From positions 255,229 to 319,228 of the forward strand of contig JAKATG010000007.1 in assembly GCA_021828105.1 (NCBI GenBank): a stretch of DNA of 64,000 bases. The letters run 5' to 3'. Below, one piece after another: positions 24,775-33,665 of the stretch. The first letter of the stretch is position 1; each line of letters begins with the position of its first letter. The DNA comes from Taklimakanibacter sp021828105 (GTDB lineage Bacteria > Pseudomonadota > Alphaproteobacteria > Rhizobiales > Aestuariivirgaceae). Under the pieces are notes generated by a model that ran no database searches, was not told the origin of the DNA, and saw nothing but the letters and a program-made list of their open reading frames with translations. A program made the position numbers and the translations under genes.

Positions 24775-25280
24775 TTCACTCGTCTCAAAGAGGGTCTCGC
24801 CTCTTCGCCTATCAATTCCCTAAGCGCGCTCCGCGCCCGCGACAATCTCGACATCACCGTTCCCACCGGCACGCCGGTGATCTCGGCGACATCGCGGTAA
24901 CTCATGTCCTCCAGCGCCACGAGGACCACCACCTCGCGCTGCTGGTCGGGCAGCCGGTCGAGCGCCGCCGCCACTTGCATGAACAATGTCTCGCCCTCCT
25001 GCGAGGGCTTCAGCGCCGCCTCGGGATCGGTCAGATCGTCCACCGTCTTCACGATCCCGGCCCGCCTCTCGCGCCTGAGGCCACTGACATGGATGTTGCG
25101 CAGCACCGCATAGAGCCAGGCCCGCAAGGGCCGCGTCGCATCATAGAGATGGCTCTTCACCAGCGCCCGCTCGATGCAATCCTGGACGAGATCGTCCGCC
25201 AGCGCCGGATCACCCGTGAGAGCCCGGGCAAAACGGCGCAGATACGGTATCTCGGCAGTGAGATCAGCGCGGAAATTCAT
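24771..25280 (-). CDS. ECF-type RNA polymerase sigma factor
   Basis: A 169-residue sigma factor. Region 2 spans about residues 10-75 (YLRRFARALTGDPALADDLVQDCIERAL) and region 4 about 110-160, with the HTH DMSYRDVAEITGVPVGTVMSRLSRARSALRE. The two regions are joined by an acidic linker. It is transcribed first and overlaps the anti-sigma gene, the usual order for a membrane-controlled ECF unit. ATG 25280 follows the frame to a conserved N-terminus; a start 30 bases upstream is also open. Confidence 0.9.
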   Translation of the reverse strand: MNFRADLTAEIPYLRRFARALTGDPALADDLVQDCIERALVKSHLYDATRPLRAWLYAVLRNIHVSGLRRERRAGIVKTVDDLTDPEAALKPSQEGETLFMQVAAALDRLPDQQREVVVLVALEDMSYRDVAEITGVPVGTVMSRLSRARSALRELIGEEARPSLRRVK

Positions 25281-25318
25281 CTCGACCTTTAATCCCAGAT
25301 ACAGCAGCAAAAGGCAGT

Positions 25319-26605
25319 TTATTCCATGGCCCCGGCGGGGGCACCCTCCCCATGCCGGCGCCTGATCCTGAGAACGATGAGGGTTATAGCCGTGACGACG
25401 GCTACAATCATGACGGCCTTGACGTATTTCATGTCGATGCCCAGCGCCTCCTTGGGCAGGGTATCGAGCAAGTAGCTCAGAAGGCCCGCGACATAGTAGC
25501 TGATGGCGGCGATCGAAAGCCCCTCCACCGTCTGCTGCAGCCGGAGCTGTAACCGCGTGCGTTCGCTCATCGCCTTCAAGAGATTGCCGTTCTGCTCCTC
25601 GACATCGATATCGACACGGGTGCGCAGGAGATTGGCGGCGTGCATGAGCTTGTAGGACAGGTCGGTCTGGCGATCCTGCATGCTGAAGCAGGTGCGCATC
25701 GCCGGCATCAGGCGCCGGTCCATGAAGGCGGTCATGGTCTGGAGGCCGTCGATCGGCCGCTCGCGCAAGGAGGCGAGCCGGGCGCGCACGATCTCGGCAT
25801 AGGCACGCGTGGCGCCGAAGCGGAACTGCGACTGGCTGGCGCCGGCCTCGAGCTCGCCCGCGACCGCCATCAGACGGTTGAGCAGCGCCTTGTTGGCGGC
25901 GAGGCCTTCGCTCCGGGTCATCTCGGCGGTGATCTCGCCCAGCGACTGCTCGATGCGACGCACGACCGGCTGCAGTCTTTGCGCTTCGGGTAAGCCGAGC
26001 AGGCAGAAGGTGCGGTAGGTCTCGAGCTCGAGGAGCTGCTGCACGAAGATGCCAGCGCGCAAGGGCGACATGCCGCGGTCGAGCACGAGGATGCGCACGA
26101 AGCCGTCATGGGCGGCATGGAAATCGGTCGCCACCAGAGCATCGCCCGCCTCGGTCTCGCAGGCGACGAGGCCTGCAGGATCGAAGACCTTGCGCCATTC
26201 GTCGCCTTCCGTTTGCGCGAGCAAATGGAGATCGACCGCGACCATCAAAGGCCCGGGCTGCGGCAATTGCAGCATGGCCTTCTGCAGATCAGCCGCCGGA
26301 CGGGCGAAGGGTGTCGTGTCGAGGCTCGCGAGCTCCCAGGTATAGGTCGTGAATTCGGCATGCTGCTCCCAGCGCACGGCCGAATCGGCGAAGGCGACTC
26401 GGTAATGCTTCGATGAGGCATCGGGACCCCGATGGCCGCGCGCCGCGACGAATTCGCCAAAGGCGGCGCGGTCACGCTGGGCGAGCTCGGCATCGGTCAT
26501 GAACGCGAAATGCAGGAGGCGCAGCGGCGGTGAAATGGCCGCAAAAGGGCGCGCATGCACCTCGCCCAGAACGGCGCCGCGCAACGGATGCGGTTCGAGG
26601 GTCAT
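25319..26605 (-). CDS. DUF3422 family membrane protein
   Basis: A 428-residue protein of the alphaproteobacterial DUF3422 family, recognised from the opening PHPLRGAVLGEVHARPF and the Trp-rich central region (TTYTWELASLDTTPF). Most of it is soluble and helical; the C-terminus holds two transmembrane segments (SIAAISYYVAGLLSYLL and VKAVMIVAVVTAITLIVL) and a basic tail. Function is unknown. ATG 26605 was chosen because it begins the conserved opening. It lies 38 bases upstream of the sigma factor and may be transcribed with it. Confidence 0.8.
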   Translation of the reverse strand: MTLEPHPLRGAVLGEVHARPFAAISPPLRLLHFAFMTDAELAQRDRAAFGEFVAARGHRGPDASSKHYRVAFADSAVRWEQHAEFTTYTWELASLDTTPFARPAADLQKAMLQLPQPGPLMVAVDLHLLAQTEGDEWRKVFDPAGLVACETEAGDALVATDFHAAHDGFVRILVLDRGMSPLRAGIFVQQLLELETYRTFCLLGLPEAQRLQPVVRRIEQSLGEITAEMTRSEGLAANKALLNRLMAVAGELEAGASQSQFRFGATRAYAEIVRARLASLRERPIDGLQTMTAFMDRRLMPAMRTCFSMQDRQTDLSYKLMHAANLLRTRVDIDVEEQNGNLLKAMSERTRLQLRLQQTVEGLSIAAISYYVAGLLSYLLDTLPKEALGIDMKYVKAVMIVAVVTAITLIVLRIRRRHGEGAPAGAME

Positions 26606-26673
26606 TTTGCGAAGCATAGTGGGATGACGCTGCGGCGGCATGTGTCGCCGGGTCGCAGCCGATGCCTAATTTT

Positions 26674-28035
26674 TCAGCCGGTCCATTTCTGGCGCATGGT
26701 GACCAGTTCCTCGGCGGCGGTCGGATGCAGCGCCATGGTGGCGTCGAAATCGGCCTTGGTCGCCCCCATCTTGACGGCGATGCCGAGAAGCTGCGCCATC
26801 TCGCCGGCATCAGGCCCGACGATATGGCAGCCGAGCACCTTGTCGGTTCCGCCATCGACCACGAGCTTCATCAGCATGCGCTCGTCGCGCCCGGTGATCG
26901 TATGGCGCATGGGGCGGAACGACGTCTTGTAGATGTCGATCGTGGGACTAGCCGCCCGGGCTTGCGCCTCGGTCATGCCGACGGTGCCGATCTCGGGCTG
27001 CGAGAAGACGGCGGTCGGCACATTGGTATGATCGACCTTGATGTCACGGCCGCCGAACACCGTATCGGCGAAAGCATGACCCTCGCGGATCGCGACCGGC
27101 GTCAGGTTGAGCCGGTTGGTCACATCGCCGACGGCATAGATGTTGTCGACGCTCGAACGCGAATAGTCGTCGACCTTCACCGCATAATGGGGAGTGAGCT
27201 CGACGCCGATCTTCTCCAGCTCGAGCCCTAAGACATTAGGGATGCGCCCCGTCGCATACATGATCTGGCCGGCGCCGAACACCGCATCGTCATTGCAGGT
27301 GACGCGCACCCCGGTGCCCGAGCGCTCGATCCGGGCGACGTCGCAGGAGAGGCGGAATTCGATGCCCTTCTTCTTCATCTCGTTGGTGAGATGGTCGCGC
27401 AGGTCCTCGTCGAAGCCGCGCAGGATCTTCTCGCCGCGATGGATGAGCACGGTCTCGACGCCGAGATTGTTGAAGATGCCGGCGAATTCGACCGCGATAT
27501 AGCCGCCGCCGACGATGCAGATGCGCTGCGGCAGGCTTTCCAGATGGAAGGCCTCGTTCGAGGTGATGGCGAATTCGCGTCCCGGCAGATGCAGCGGCAC
27601 GAAAGGTGTGGCACCGGTGGCGATGAGCACATATTTGGCGCTGACGCGGCGGCCATCGGAAAGAGCAATCGTGTAGCGGTCCTCGAAGGCGGCGCGCGCC
27701 ATGATGAGCTCGGCCCCCGCCCCTTCCAGATTGCGGATATAGGCTTTGTTGAGCCGGTCGATCTCCTTGTCCTTGTTGGCGACCAGGGTCGGCCAGTCGA
27801 AGGCGACCTTCTCGGTCGTCCAGCCGAAATTCACGGCATCCTCGAAGGCTTCCGCATAGTGGCTCGCATAGACGAAGAGCTTCTTCGGCACGCAGCCGCG
27901 GATGACGCAGGTGCCGCCGACGCGATATTCCTCGGCGACCGCGACCTTGGCGCCATGCTGGGCGGCGATGCGCGCCGCCCGGACACCGCCCGAGCCCGCG
28001 CCGATGACGAAGAGGTCGTAATCGAACTTCGTCAT
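26674..28035 (-). CDS. gor: Glutathione-disulfide reductase
   Basis: A 453-residue flavoprotein that reduces oxidised glutathione with NADPH. It has the FAD motif VIGAGSGGVRAAR, the redox-active pair Cys43/Cys48 in GGTCVIRGCVPKK, the second FAD motif YAVGDVTNR and the C-terminal catalytic His in HPTAAEEL. The NADPH-binding residues (IVGGGYIAVEFAG) fit the class. It overlaps the stop of rpiA by four bases, so gor is the second gene of an rpiA-gor operon linking pentose-phosphate flow to redox defence. Confidence 0.93.
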   Translation of the reverse strand: MTKFDYDLFVIGAGSGGVRAARIAAQHGAKVAVAEEYRVGGTCVIRGCVPKKLFVYASHYAEAFEDAVNFGWTTEKVAFDWPTLVANKDKEIDRLNKAYIRNLEGAGAELIMARAAFEDRYTIALSDGRRVSAKYVLIATGATPFVPLHLPGREFAITSNEAFHLESLPQRICIVGGGYIAVEFAGIFNNLGVETVLIHRGEKILRGFDEDLRDHLTNEMKKKGIEFRLSCDVARIERSGTGVRVTCNDDAVFGAGQIMYATGRIPNVLGLELEKIGVELTPHYAVKVDDYSRSSVDNIYAVGDVTNRLNLTPVAIREGHAFADTVFGGRDIKVDHTNVPTAVFSQPEIGTVGMTEAQARAASPTIDIYKTSFRPMRHTITGRDERMLMKLVVDGGTDKVLGCHIVGPDAGEMAQLLGIAVKMGATKADFDATMALHPTAAEELVTMRQKWTG

Positions 28036-28724
28036 CGTTCGAGCGTCTCGACGCCCGCAGCACCGGCGATGATCGCGAGCGAGGCCATGCCGATGAACAG
28101 GCCGTGATCGACGACGCCGGGGATGGAGGAAAGGGCCGCGGCGAGCTTGTCGGCATTCTCGATGCGGCCCAGCGCGCAATCGAGAATGACATTGCCGTTG
28201 TCGGTGACGAAGGACTTGCCGTCGCGCATGCGCAAGGCGACCTTCCCCTCATTGCGGGTCCAGGTGAAAGCCTGGTCGATCTTGATCGCCGTCGCCTTCA
28301 GGCCGAAGGGCACGACCTCGACCGGCAAGGGGAATTTGCCGAGCACTTCGACCTTCTTGCTCGCATCGGCGATGACGATCATCTTGCGCGAGGACGAGGC
28401 GACGATCTTCTCGCGCAGCAGCGCGCCGCCGCCGCCCTTGATGAGGCGCAACTGGCCATCGAGTTCGTCGGCGCCGTCGACGGTCAAATCGAGCACCGGC
28501 GTCTCGTCGAGCGTCGTGAGCTTTATGCCGAGGCCTTCCGCCTGCTTGCGGGTGGCTTCCGACGTCGGCACACAGAGGAGGTCCCAGCCTTGCTTGACCT
28601 TCTCACCCACCGCATCGACGAAATGCTTCGCCGTCGAGCCGGTGCCGAGGCCGAGCTTCATGCCGGATTTGATGTGAGTGAGCGCGGCAAGCGCCGCGGC
28701 CTTCTTCAGCTCATCGGGAGTCAT
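28032..28724 (-). CDS. rpiA: Ribose-5-phosphate isomerase A
   Basis: A 230-residue enzyme that interconverts ribose 5-phosphate and ribulose 5-phosphate. It has GLGTGSTAKHFV (phosphate-binding), TVDGADELD with the catalytic-base region, and KGGGGALLREKI. The end overlaps the start of gor. A 190-base palindromic repeat sits immediately upstream of its start, between it and gabD. Confidence 0.93.
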   Translation of the reverse strand: MTPDELKKAAALAALTHIKSGMKLGLGTGSTAKHFVDAVGEKVKQGWDLLCVPTSEATRKQAEGLGIKLTTLDETPVLDLTVDGADELDGQLRLIKGGGGALLREKIVASSSRKMIVIADASKKVEVLGKFPLPVEVVPFGLKATAIKIDQAFTWTRNEGKVALRMRDGKSFVTDNGNVILDCALGRIENADKLAAALSSIPGVVDHGLFIGMASLAIIAGAAGVETLER

Positions 28725-28741
28725 GAAGCCCCGCTGTCGAA

Positions 28742-28931
28742 CCTCCCTCCGCCGCGCGAAGCGCGGGGAGGGTGGACGCCCGAAGGGCGGACGGGTGGGG
28801 TCTCTCCGCCGTGATATGTCCAATGAGTGGCTTGAACTGCCTGCATTGCTTTGAGACACCTCCCTTGCGTAGACACCCCACCCGTCGCGCGTTCCGCGCG
28901 CCACCCTCCCCGCCTTCGGCGGCGGAGGGAG
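28742..28931. repeat. Large inverted repeat, REP/BIME-like
   Basis: Two arms of about 60 bases (28742-28802 and 28871-28931) are imperfect inverted repeats around a 68-base centre. They hold GGGAGGGTGG...GGGTGGGGTC and GACACCCCACCC...CCACCCTCCCC, each with internal hairpins such as CGCGCGAAGCGCG and CGCGCGTTCCGCGCG. No transposase frame is inside. It is typical of mosaic intergenic palindromes in rhizobia. Confidence 0.75.
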
Positions 28932-28960
28932 AAATTGCCGTGTATCGGCTAACCTTACGC

Positions 28961-30436
28961 CTACGAACCGAGGCCGCCCATCAGCATGTATTTGATCTCG
29001 GTGAATTCCTCGATGCCGTGATGCGAGCCCTCGCGGCCGATGCCTGATTCCTTGACACCGCCGAAGGGCGCCACCTCGGTCGAGATGATGCCTTCATTGA
29101 TGCCGACCATGCCATATTCGAGGCCCTCGGCGACGCGCCAGATGCGGCCGATGTCGCGGGCATAGAAATAGCAGGCGAGGCCGAATTCGGTGTCGTTGGC
29201 CATCCTGATGGCCTCCTCTTCCGTCTTGAAGCGGAAGAGCGGGGCCACCGGACCGAAGGTCTCCTCGCGCGCCACCGCCATCTCGGTCGTCACATCGCGC
29301 AGGATCGTCGGCTCGAAGAAATTGCCGCCGAGCTCCTTGCCGCCCGTCACGAGCTTGGCGCCCTTCTTCACCGCGTCATCGATATGCTCGCGCACCTTCT
29401 TCACCGCGGCGGGATTGATCAGGGGGCCGGTGGTGACGCCCTGCTCGGCGCCATTGCCGACTTTCAGCTTCTTCACCGCTTCGGCGAACTTCTCGGTGAA
29501 TTTGTCATAGACCTTGTCCTGGACCAGGATGCGGTTGGCGCACACACAGGTCTGGCCGGCATTGCGGTATTTGGACGCCATGGCGCCTTGGACCGCGGCA
29601 TCGAGATCGGCGTCGTCGAAGACGATGAAGGGCGCGTTGCCGCCGAGCTCCATGCCGACCTTCTTCACCGTCGAGGCGCATTGCTGCATCAGGAGCTTGC
29701 CGATCTCGGTCGAGCCGGTGAAGGTCAGGATGCGCACCAGGGGGTTGGAGGTCAGCTCGCCGCCGATCGGCCTGGCCGACCCGGTGATGACGTTGAAGAC
29801 GCCCGCGGGGATGCCGGCGCGCTCGGCGAGTTCGCCCAGGGCCAGGGCCGAGAGCGGCGTCTCGCTGGCGGGCTTGCAGACGAAGCTGCAGCCGGCGGCG
29901 AGCGCCGGACCCGCCTTGCGGGTGATCATGGCATTGGGGAAGTTCCACGGCGTGATGGCGCCGACGACGCCGATGGGCTGGCGGATGGTGACGATGCGGG
30001 ACGTCGGCCAGGGCGAGGGTATGGTCTCGCCATAGATGCGCTTGGCCTCCTCGGCGAAGAATTCGATGAAGGAGGCGCCATAGACCACTTCGCCGCGCGA
30101 TTCGGCCAAGGGCTTGCCCTGCTCGGCGGTCATGATCTGGGCCAGGTCCTCCTGGTTCTCCAGCATCAGATTATACCATTTGCGCAAGATCGCCGTGCGT
30201 TCCTTGGCGGGCTTCAAGCCCCAGGCCTTCTGGGCCTTGGCGGCCGCCTCGATGGCGCTCCTGGTCTCGGCCGCACCCAGATTGGGCACGGAGGCGATCA
30301 CGTCCTCGTTCACCGGGTTGGTGACGTCGATCACAGCCTTGCCCGAAACCCATTTGCCGTCGATGTAGCATTTCTCCTTGAGGAGCGACTTGTCCTTGAG
30401 GATGTCGCGCAGTGCCTGGGTCTTGTGGATATCCAT
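28961..30436 (-). CDS. gabD: NAD(P)-dependent succinate-semialdehyde dehydrogenase family protein
   Basis: A 491-residue aldehyde dehydrogenase. The catalytic Cys is in GQTCVCANR with the general base Glu in MELGGNAPF, and the cofactor site in VVGAITPWNFPNAMITRK and FTGSTEIGKLL. The CVCANR pattern around the Cys is typical of GabD, which oxidises succinate semialdehyde to succinate at the end of the GABA shunt. ATG 30436 was used; it lies after the open frame at 30478. Confidence 0.85.
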   Translation of the reverse strand: MDIHKTQALRDILKDKSLLKEKCYIDGKWVSGKAVIDVTNPVNEDVIASVPNLGAAETRSAIEAAAKAQKAWGLKPAKERTAILRKWYNLMLENQEDLAQIMTAEQGKPLAESRGEVVYGASFIEFFAEEAKRIYGETIPSPWPTSRIVTIRQPIGVVGAITPWNFPNAMITRKAGPALAAGCSFVCKPASETPLSALALGELAERAGIPAGVFNVITGSARPIGGELTSNPLVRILTFTGSTEIGKLLMQQCASTVKKVGMELGGNAPFIVFDDADLDAAVQGAMASKYRNAGQTCVCANRILVQDKVYDKFTEKFAEAVKKLKVGNGAEQGVTTGPLINPAAVKKVREHIDDAVKKGAKLVTGGKELGGNFFEPTILRDVTTEMAVAREETFGPVAPLFRFKTEEEAIRMANDTEFGLACYFYARDIGRIWRVAEGLEYGMVGINEGIISTEVAPFGGVKESGIGREGSHHGIEEFTEIKYMLMGGLGS

Positions 30437-30722
30437 GGGTCCTCTCTCCTGTCCTTTGGAGCCTTCCCGGCCTGTCAATGCAGCGCCATTAGGGAAGGTT
30501 CGGTAAATTGTGAAGCGCCTGACGCTTTCGCCGGCGGCGTCTTAGCACAGGCGCCCGAAACCGCAAAAAGGCGGTTTTCATGGCTGCCGTGCCCTCCTTC
30601 GCTAGCTCGAGCTTCGGAGGGTTCCCCTCCAGTCCTGCGAAGCGCCCCATGGGCGCGCAGCAGGACGCACAGTCTTGCCGGGACCGGGAGAGCACGGCTA
30701 TATCCGGGCGCCCAGACCGATC
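30437..30722. other. Intergenic region gabD/gph with short palindromes
   Basis: No gene seen. It holds a perfect 7-pair hairpin AAACCGC/GCGGTTT at 30558-30577 followed by T, and CCCTCC/GGAGGG at 30592-30621 around a palindromic core. Both resemble small intergenic palindromes of rhizobia rather than a gene. Confidence 0.5.
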
Positions 30723-31424
30723 ATGACCCACAAAGCCGTTATCTTCGACCTCGACGGGACGCTCGTCGACACCGCTCCCGATCTGTGGCGCGCCACGAAT
30801 CATGTCCTCACCAGCGCCGGCCGCGACGAAGTAACCCTCGGCCAGGTGCGCGCATTCGTGGGCTATGGCGCCCGCAAGCTCATCGCCCGCGGCTTCACGG
30901 CGACGGGAGGCCCGCTCGACGCTCAGGATATCGAGCCCCTTTATGAGAAATTCGTCGCCTATTATGGCGCCCATATCGCAAGGGAAAGCGTGCCTTTTCC
31001 GGGCTGCGTCGCGCTCTTGGACCGGCTCAAGGCGGACGGCATCGGCCTCGGCATCTGCACCAACAAGCTCGAAGGCCTGTCGGTCAAGCTGATCGATGCC
31101 CTGGGCCTCAGCACCTATTTCAGCGCCATTGTCGGCCCCGACACGATCGGCATCGCCAAGCCCGATCCCGCCCCCTATCGCGAGGCGCTGCGCCGGATGG
31201 GGGCCGAGACGGCGCGTTCCCTCCTCGTCGGCGACAGCGAGACCGACGTGCTGACGGCCAGGGCCGCCGGGGTTCCGGTCTTGGGCGTGACCTTCGGCTA
31301 CACCGCCCTGCCCATCCAGAGCTTCAAGCCCGACGCCCTGATCAGCCACTTTTCCGAGGCCTATGAGCCGATTCGGGCGGCGCTTGCCGAGCCCAAGCTC
31401 GTGAAAACAGGCGCAACTTCATAG
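30723..31424 (+). CDS. gph: Phosphoglycolate phosphatase (HAD family)
   Basis: A 233-residue HAD phosphatase. The nucleophile Asp9 and Asp11 are in IFDLDGTLVD, the second motif Thr in LGICTNK, and the acid pair in LLVGDSETDVLTAR. Gph removes 2-phosphoglycolate formed during DNA repair and oxygenation side reactions; close HAD relatives act on other sugar phosphates. The last 20 codons contain a copy of a short sequence that recurs in the repeat tract just downstream, so the C-terminus may have been extended by it. Confidence 0.85.
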   Translation: MTHKAVIFDLDGTLVDTAPDLWRATNHVLTSAGRDEVTLGQVRAFVGYGARKLIARGFTATGGPLDAQDIEPLYEKFVAYYGAHIARESVPFPGCVALLDRLKADGIGLGICTNKLEGLSVKLIDALGLSTYFSAIVGPDTIGIAKPDPAPYREALRRMGAETARSLLVGDSETDVLTARAAGVPVLGVTFGYTALPIQSFKPDALISHFSEAYEPIRAALAEPKLVKTGATS

Positions 31425-31428
31425 ACAT

Positions 31429-31502
31429 AGATCATTTTAAATTTAGGGCTGGCTTGCCGATCCGAAGACCATTTGAACCTTAGGGCTGGCTTGCCGAGCC
31501 GA
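31429..31502. repeat. Tandem 37-base direct repeat after gph
   Basis: Two adjacent 37-base units (31429-31465, 31466-31502) differ at 5 positions; both end in TTAGGGCTGGCTTGCCGA followed by T/G and CCGA. A related 20-base segment, GCTTGCCGAGCCCAAGCTCG, lies inside gph at 31382-31401 and matches 31489-31508 at 19 of 20 positions. Confidence 0.7.
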
Positions 31503-31549
31503 AGCTCGCGGCAACCGGCCCGCCTTCGCCCTTCGGGCTTCGGCGCGGC

Positions 31550-31578
31550 AGCCTTCGCACGCTTCGCGAGCGAAGGCT
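31550..31578. repeat. Palindrome at the 3' end of tRNA-Val
   Basis: AGCCTTCGC (31550-31558) and GCGAAGGCT (31570-31578) are perfect 9-base inverted repeats, touching the CCA end of the minus-strand tRNA. It could assist 3' processing or termination, but no T-run follows in the tRNA direction. Confidence 0.5.
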
Positions 31579-31653
31579 GGTGGGCGATACTGGACTCGAA
31601 CCAGTGACCCCTGCGATGTGAACACAGTGCTCTACCAACTGAGCTAATCGCCC
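31578..31653 (-). tRNA. tRNA-Val (CAC)
   Basis: The minus strand gives a 76-base cloverleaf with CCA encoded. The acceptor GGGCGAT pairs with ATCGCCC, the D-arm is AGCTCAGTTGGTAGAGC, the anticodon stem CTGTG/CGCAG closes the loop TTCACAT with anticodon CAC, and the T-arm is CTGGTTCGAGTCCAG. It lies convergent to gph, within a run of short repeats. Confidence 0.95.
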
Positions 31654-32139
31654 TATTCAGGAGTGCCGCGATATAGGGTCCTAGGCCCGGCAAAGTCAAG
31701 AATCGAGCCAGCTTGAGGTTCAGGCCGCGCCGCGCCGGGGCTCGAAGGGCGTAGGCAGGCCTCTCTACCGTGAGCTTCGGCTCCAGCAAGCTAGCCCGAA
31801 CGGGTTTTATTCCGGCCGCCGTCTGCCTTCGGCCTTTTCCCGCCTCCGACGGTGTTTCCTCATAGTTAAATTCGGTATTTCTTAAGCCTGATAAGGGCTA
31901 GGAGCGTCGCCCCAAAGTGAAACAAATCAGGAATCTCCTGCCAATCCCTCCATCCATATATGTGGCAAACCGGCAACACCTGTCGAGATTCTGCCATAGT
32001 GCGGCCCAGGTTACTTGACGCTGGAGACCAGCGAGAAGAATGTAGCGCCATGCACGATTCAGTCGTGCAGCCTTCCAAGCCAGTTTCTGTAGGGGATCGG
32101 GGGGCCGCTTTGAACACTCCAAGAAGTGGGAGAAACATA
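31654..32139. other. Gene-free leader region of the porin
   Basis: No coding region is supported. A plausible sigma70-type promoter is TTGACG (32015-32020) with a 17-base spacer and GAATGT (32038-32043). A perfect 7-pair hairpin TGCACGA/TCGTGCA lies at 32051-32069 in the likely 5' untranslated region, about 70 bases before the porin start. Confidence 0.45.
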
Positions 32140-33468
32140 ATGAAGATGATGAAGTGGGCGCTTCTCGGTAGTGCGGCTGTGGCCGTGACTGCCACTGCTG
32201 CCCGAGCCGACGATCTCGCCGATCTCAAGGCGCAGATCGAGGCTCTGCAGACGCGAGTGTCGCAGCTCGAGGCTCAGCCGCAGGCGTCGGCGCCGTCGGG
32301 CTACAGCCTTTTGACCTTCCGTGACGGCCAGGGAACCTTCGAAGGTATCCTGCCTGAGCGTTATGGTGATCGCGTGCGTGAAGATTCGGGTATCACGTTC
32401 TCGGTCATGCCGACGGCTGACGCGGCTCCGGTCGCGGAAGTATCGGTGTCCGGTGAAATCCGCACCGCCCTGGTCTATACCGATATCGACGACAAGCACA
32501 GCGACGATACGCTTGATGTGGCCAATCGCGGCCGTATCTTTATCCGCGGCAAGGTCGACACGGCGGTCGGCGAAGTCGGCGGCTATTTCCGTCTCGAAGC
32601 CTCGGGCGGCGGCAACTTCTCGGACTATTCCGAATCCACCAATATGAACAAGGCCTATGGCTGGTGGAAATTCGCTCCGGAATGGGAGCTGATGGCCGGC
32701 TATAACGACAATACCGGCGCTCTGCAGACCAGCCTTGACTGGATGGTGAGCTCGCTCCCGGTCCGCACGGTCGGTCCGTCGAACGTCAACAACGAGCAGT
32801 TCCGCCTCACCTTCACGAGCGGCCCGTTGGCCTTCGCGATCTCCGTCGAAGATCCGGACAATATCACGACCGTGAAGACCGGCGTCGCCACCGTGACGAC
32901 CACCGACGGCGTCGGCAACACCGGCACATTCCTGGTGCTGACGACTTCGACAACGGAGAAAGACAAGTCGGACATCCCGAATCTCCAGGCTTACTTGATG
33001 TACTCGTCTGACGCCTTCACGGCTCAGGTCGTCGGCCTCCTTCAGGACGACGAATTCGGGTCGACCGACTGGGCGGTCGGCGGCGGCGCCACCATTGGCA
33101 TCGCCGACAGCTTCACCTTCTACGCGGCTGCGGTGGTTGGCGAAGGCACATCGTCCTATGCGAACAACGTCTCGCCGGTCACCACGGATGACGAGTTCTG
33201 GGGCGCCAGCGGCGGCGTGATCGCCAATGTGTCCGAGGATACCCGGCTGGAATTGGGCCTCGGCTACGAAGACTATGATCTTGGTGGTGAAGCGCTCGGC
33301 TTCAACGGCGGCATCTTCTGGGATCCGGTCAGCCAGGTTACGCTGGGCTTCGGCGCCACCTATGTCGAGTTCAACGACTTCGTGAATGCCCCCGGCAGCA
33401 CCGCTGGGATCGAAGACGATGGCGACAGCTTGCAGGTGTGGTTCGGCACCTATCTGCGGTTCCCGTAA
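32140..33468 (+). CDS. Porin (rhizobial Omp2-like, Porin_2 type)
   Basis: A 442-residue outer-membrane beta-barrel. The signal peptide is WALLGSAAVAVTATAARA, the mature N-terminus has a coiled coil (DLADLKAQIEALQTRVSQLEAQ), and the barrel ends with a Phe-Pro (YLRFP). This layout matches the Porin_2 family of Brucella and rhizobia, which passively passes small solutes. A GGGAGAA site precedes ATG 32140 and the codon choice looks strongly biased, fitting a highly expressed gene. A perfect 10-pair terminator follows. Confidence 0.9.
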   Translation: MKMMKWALLGSAAVAVTATAARADDLADLKAQIEALQTRVSQLEAQPQASAPSGYSLLTFRDGQGTFEGILPERYGDRVREDSGITFSVMPTADAAPVAEVSVSGEIRTALVYTDIDDKHSDDTLDVANRGRIFIRGKVDTAVGEVGGYFRLEASGGGNFSDYSESTNMNKAYGWWKFAPEWELMAGYNDNTGALQTSLDWMVSSLPVRTVGPSNVNNEQFRLTFTSGPLAFAISVEDPDNITTVKTGVATVTTTDGVGNTGTFLVLTTSTTEKDKSDIPNLQAYLMYSSDAFTAQVVGLLQDDEFGSTDWAVGGGATIGIADSFTFYAAAVVGEGTSSYANNVSPVTTDDEFWGASGGVIANVSEDTRLELGLGYEDYDLGGEALGFNGGIFWDPVSQVTLGFGATYVEFNDFVNAPGSTAGIEDDGDSLQVWFGTYLRFP

Positions 33469-33540
33469 CAGCAGTTGAGGATTGCGGGCTCAGGAGTGGT
33501 CGTTCCTGCTTCTCATTCCTGAGTTCCGATCTCCTACCAG

Positions 33541-33577
33541 AGGCCCCTGCATCACTGCAGGGGCCTTTGGTTTTTTT
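33541..33577 (+). terminator. Terminator after the porin
   Basis: AGGCCCCTGC (33541-33550) and GCAGGGGCCT (33557-33566) form a perfect ten-pair stem with a six-base loop, followed by TTGG and seven T. Confidence 0.85.
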
Positions 33578-33665
33578 CCGGATTGGACTACAGGGTTGCT
33601 CCTGCTAAAGCGTGATGGCTTCTATGGAGCCGGCATCACGCGCAAGGGTTTCGGATCGGTCTGCA

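Noticed and set aside
28742..28931. Inverted repeat as an insertion sequence or MITE with terminal repeats
   Set aside because: No transposase, no clear target duplication, and the arms have internal hairpins typical of REP mosaics.
31429..31502. Direct repeats as a CRISPR array
   Set aside because: Only two adjacent units with no spacers, and they differ at several positions.
31361..31789. 142-codon minus-strand frame over tRNA-Val and the repeats
   Set aside because: It covers the tRNA and repeat tract and has no domain; the tRNA is well supported.
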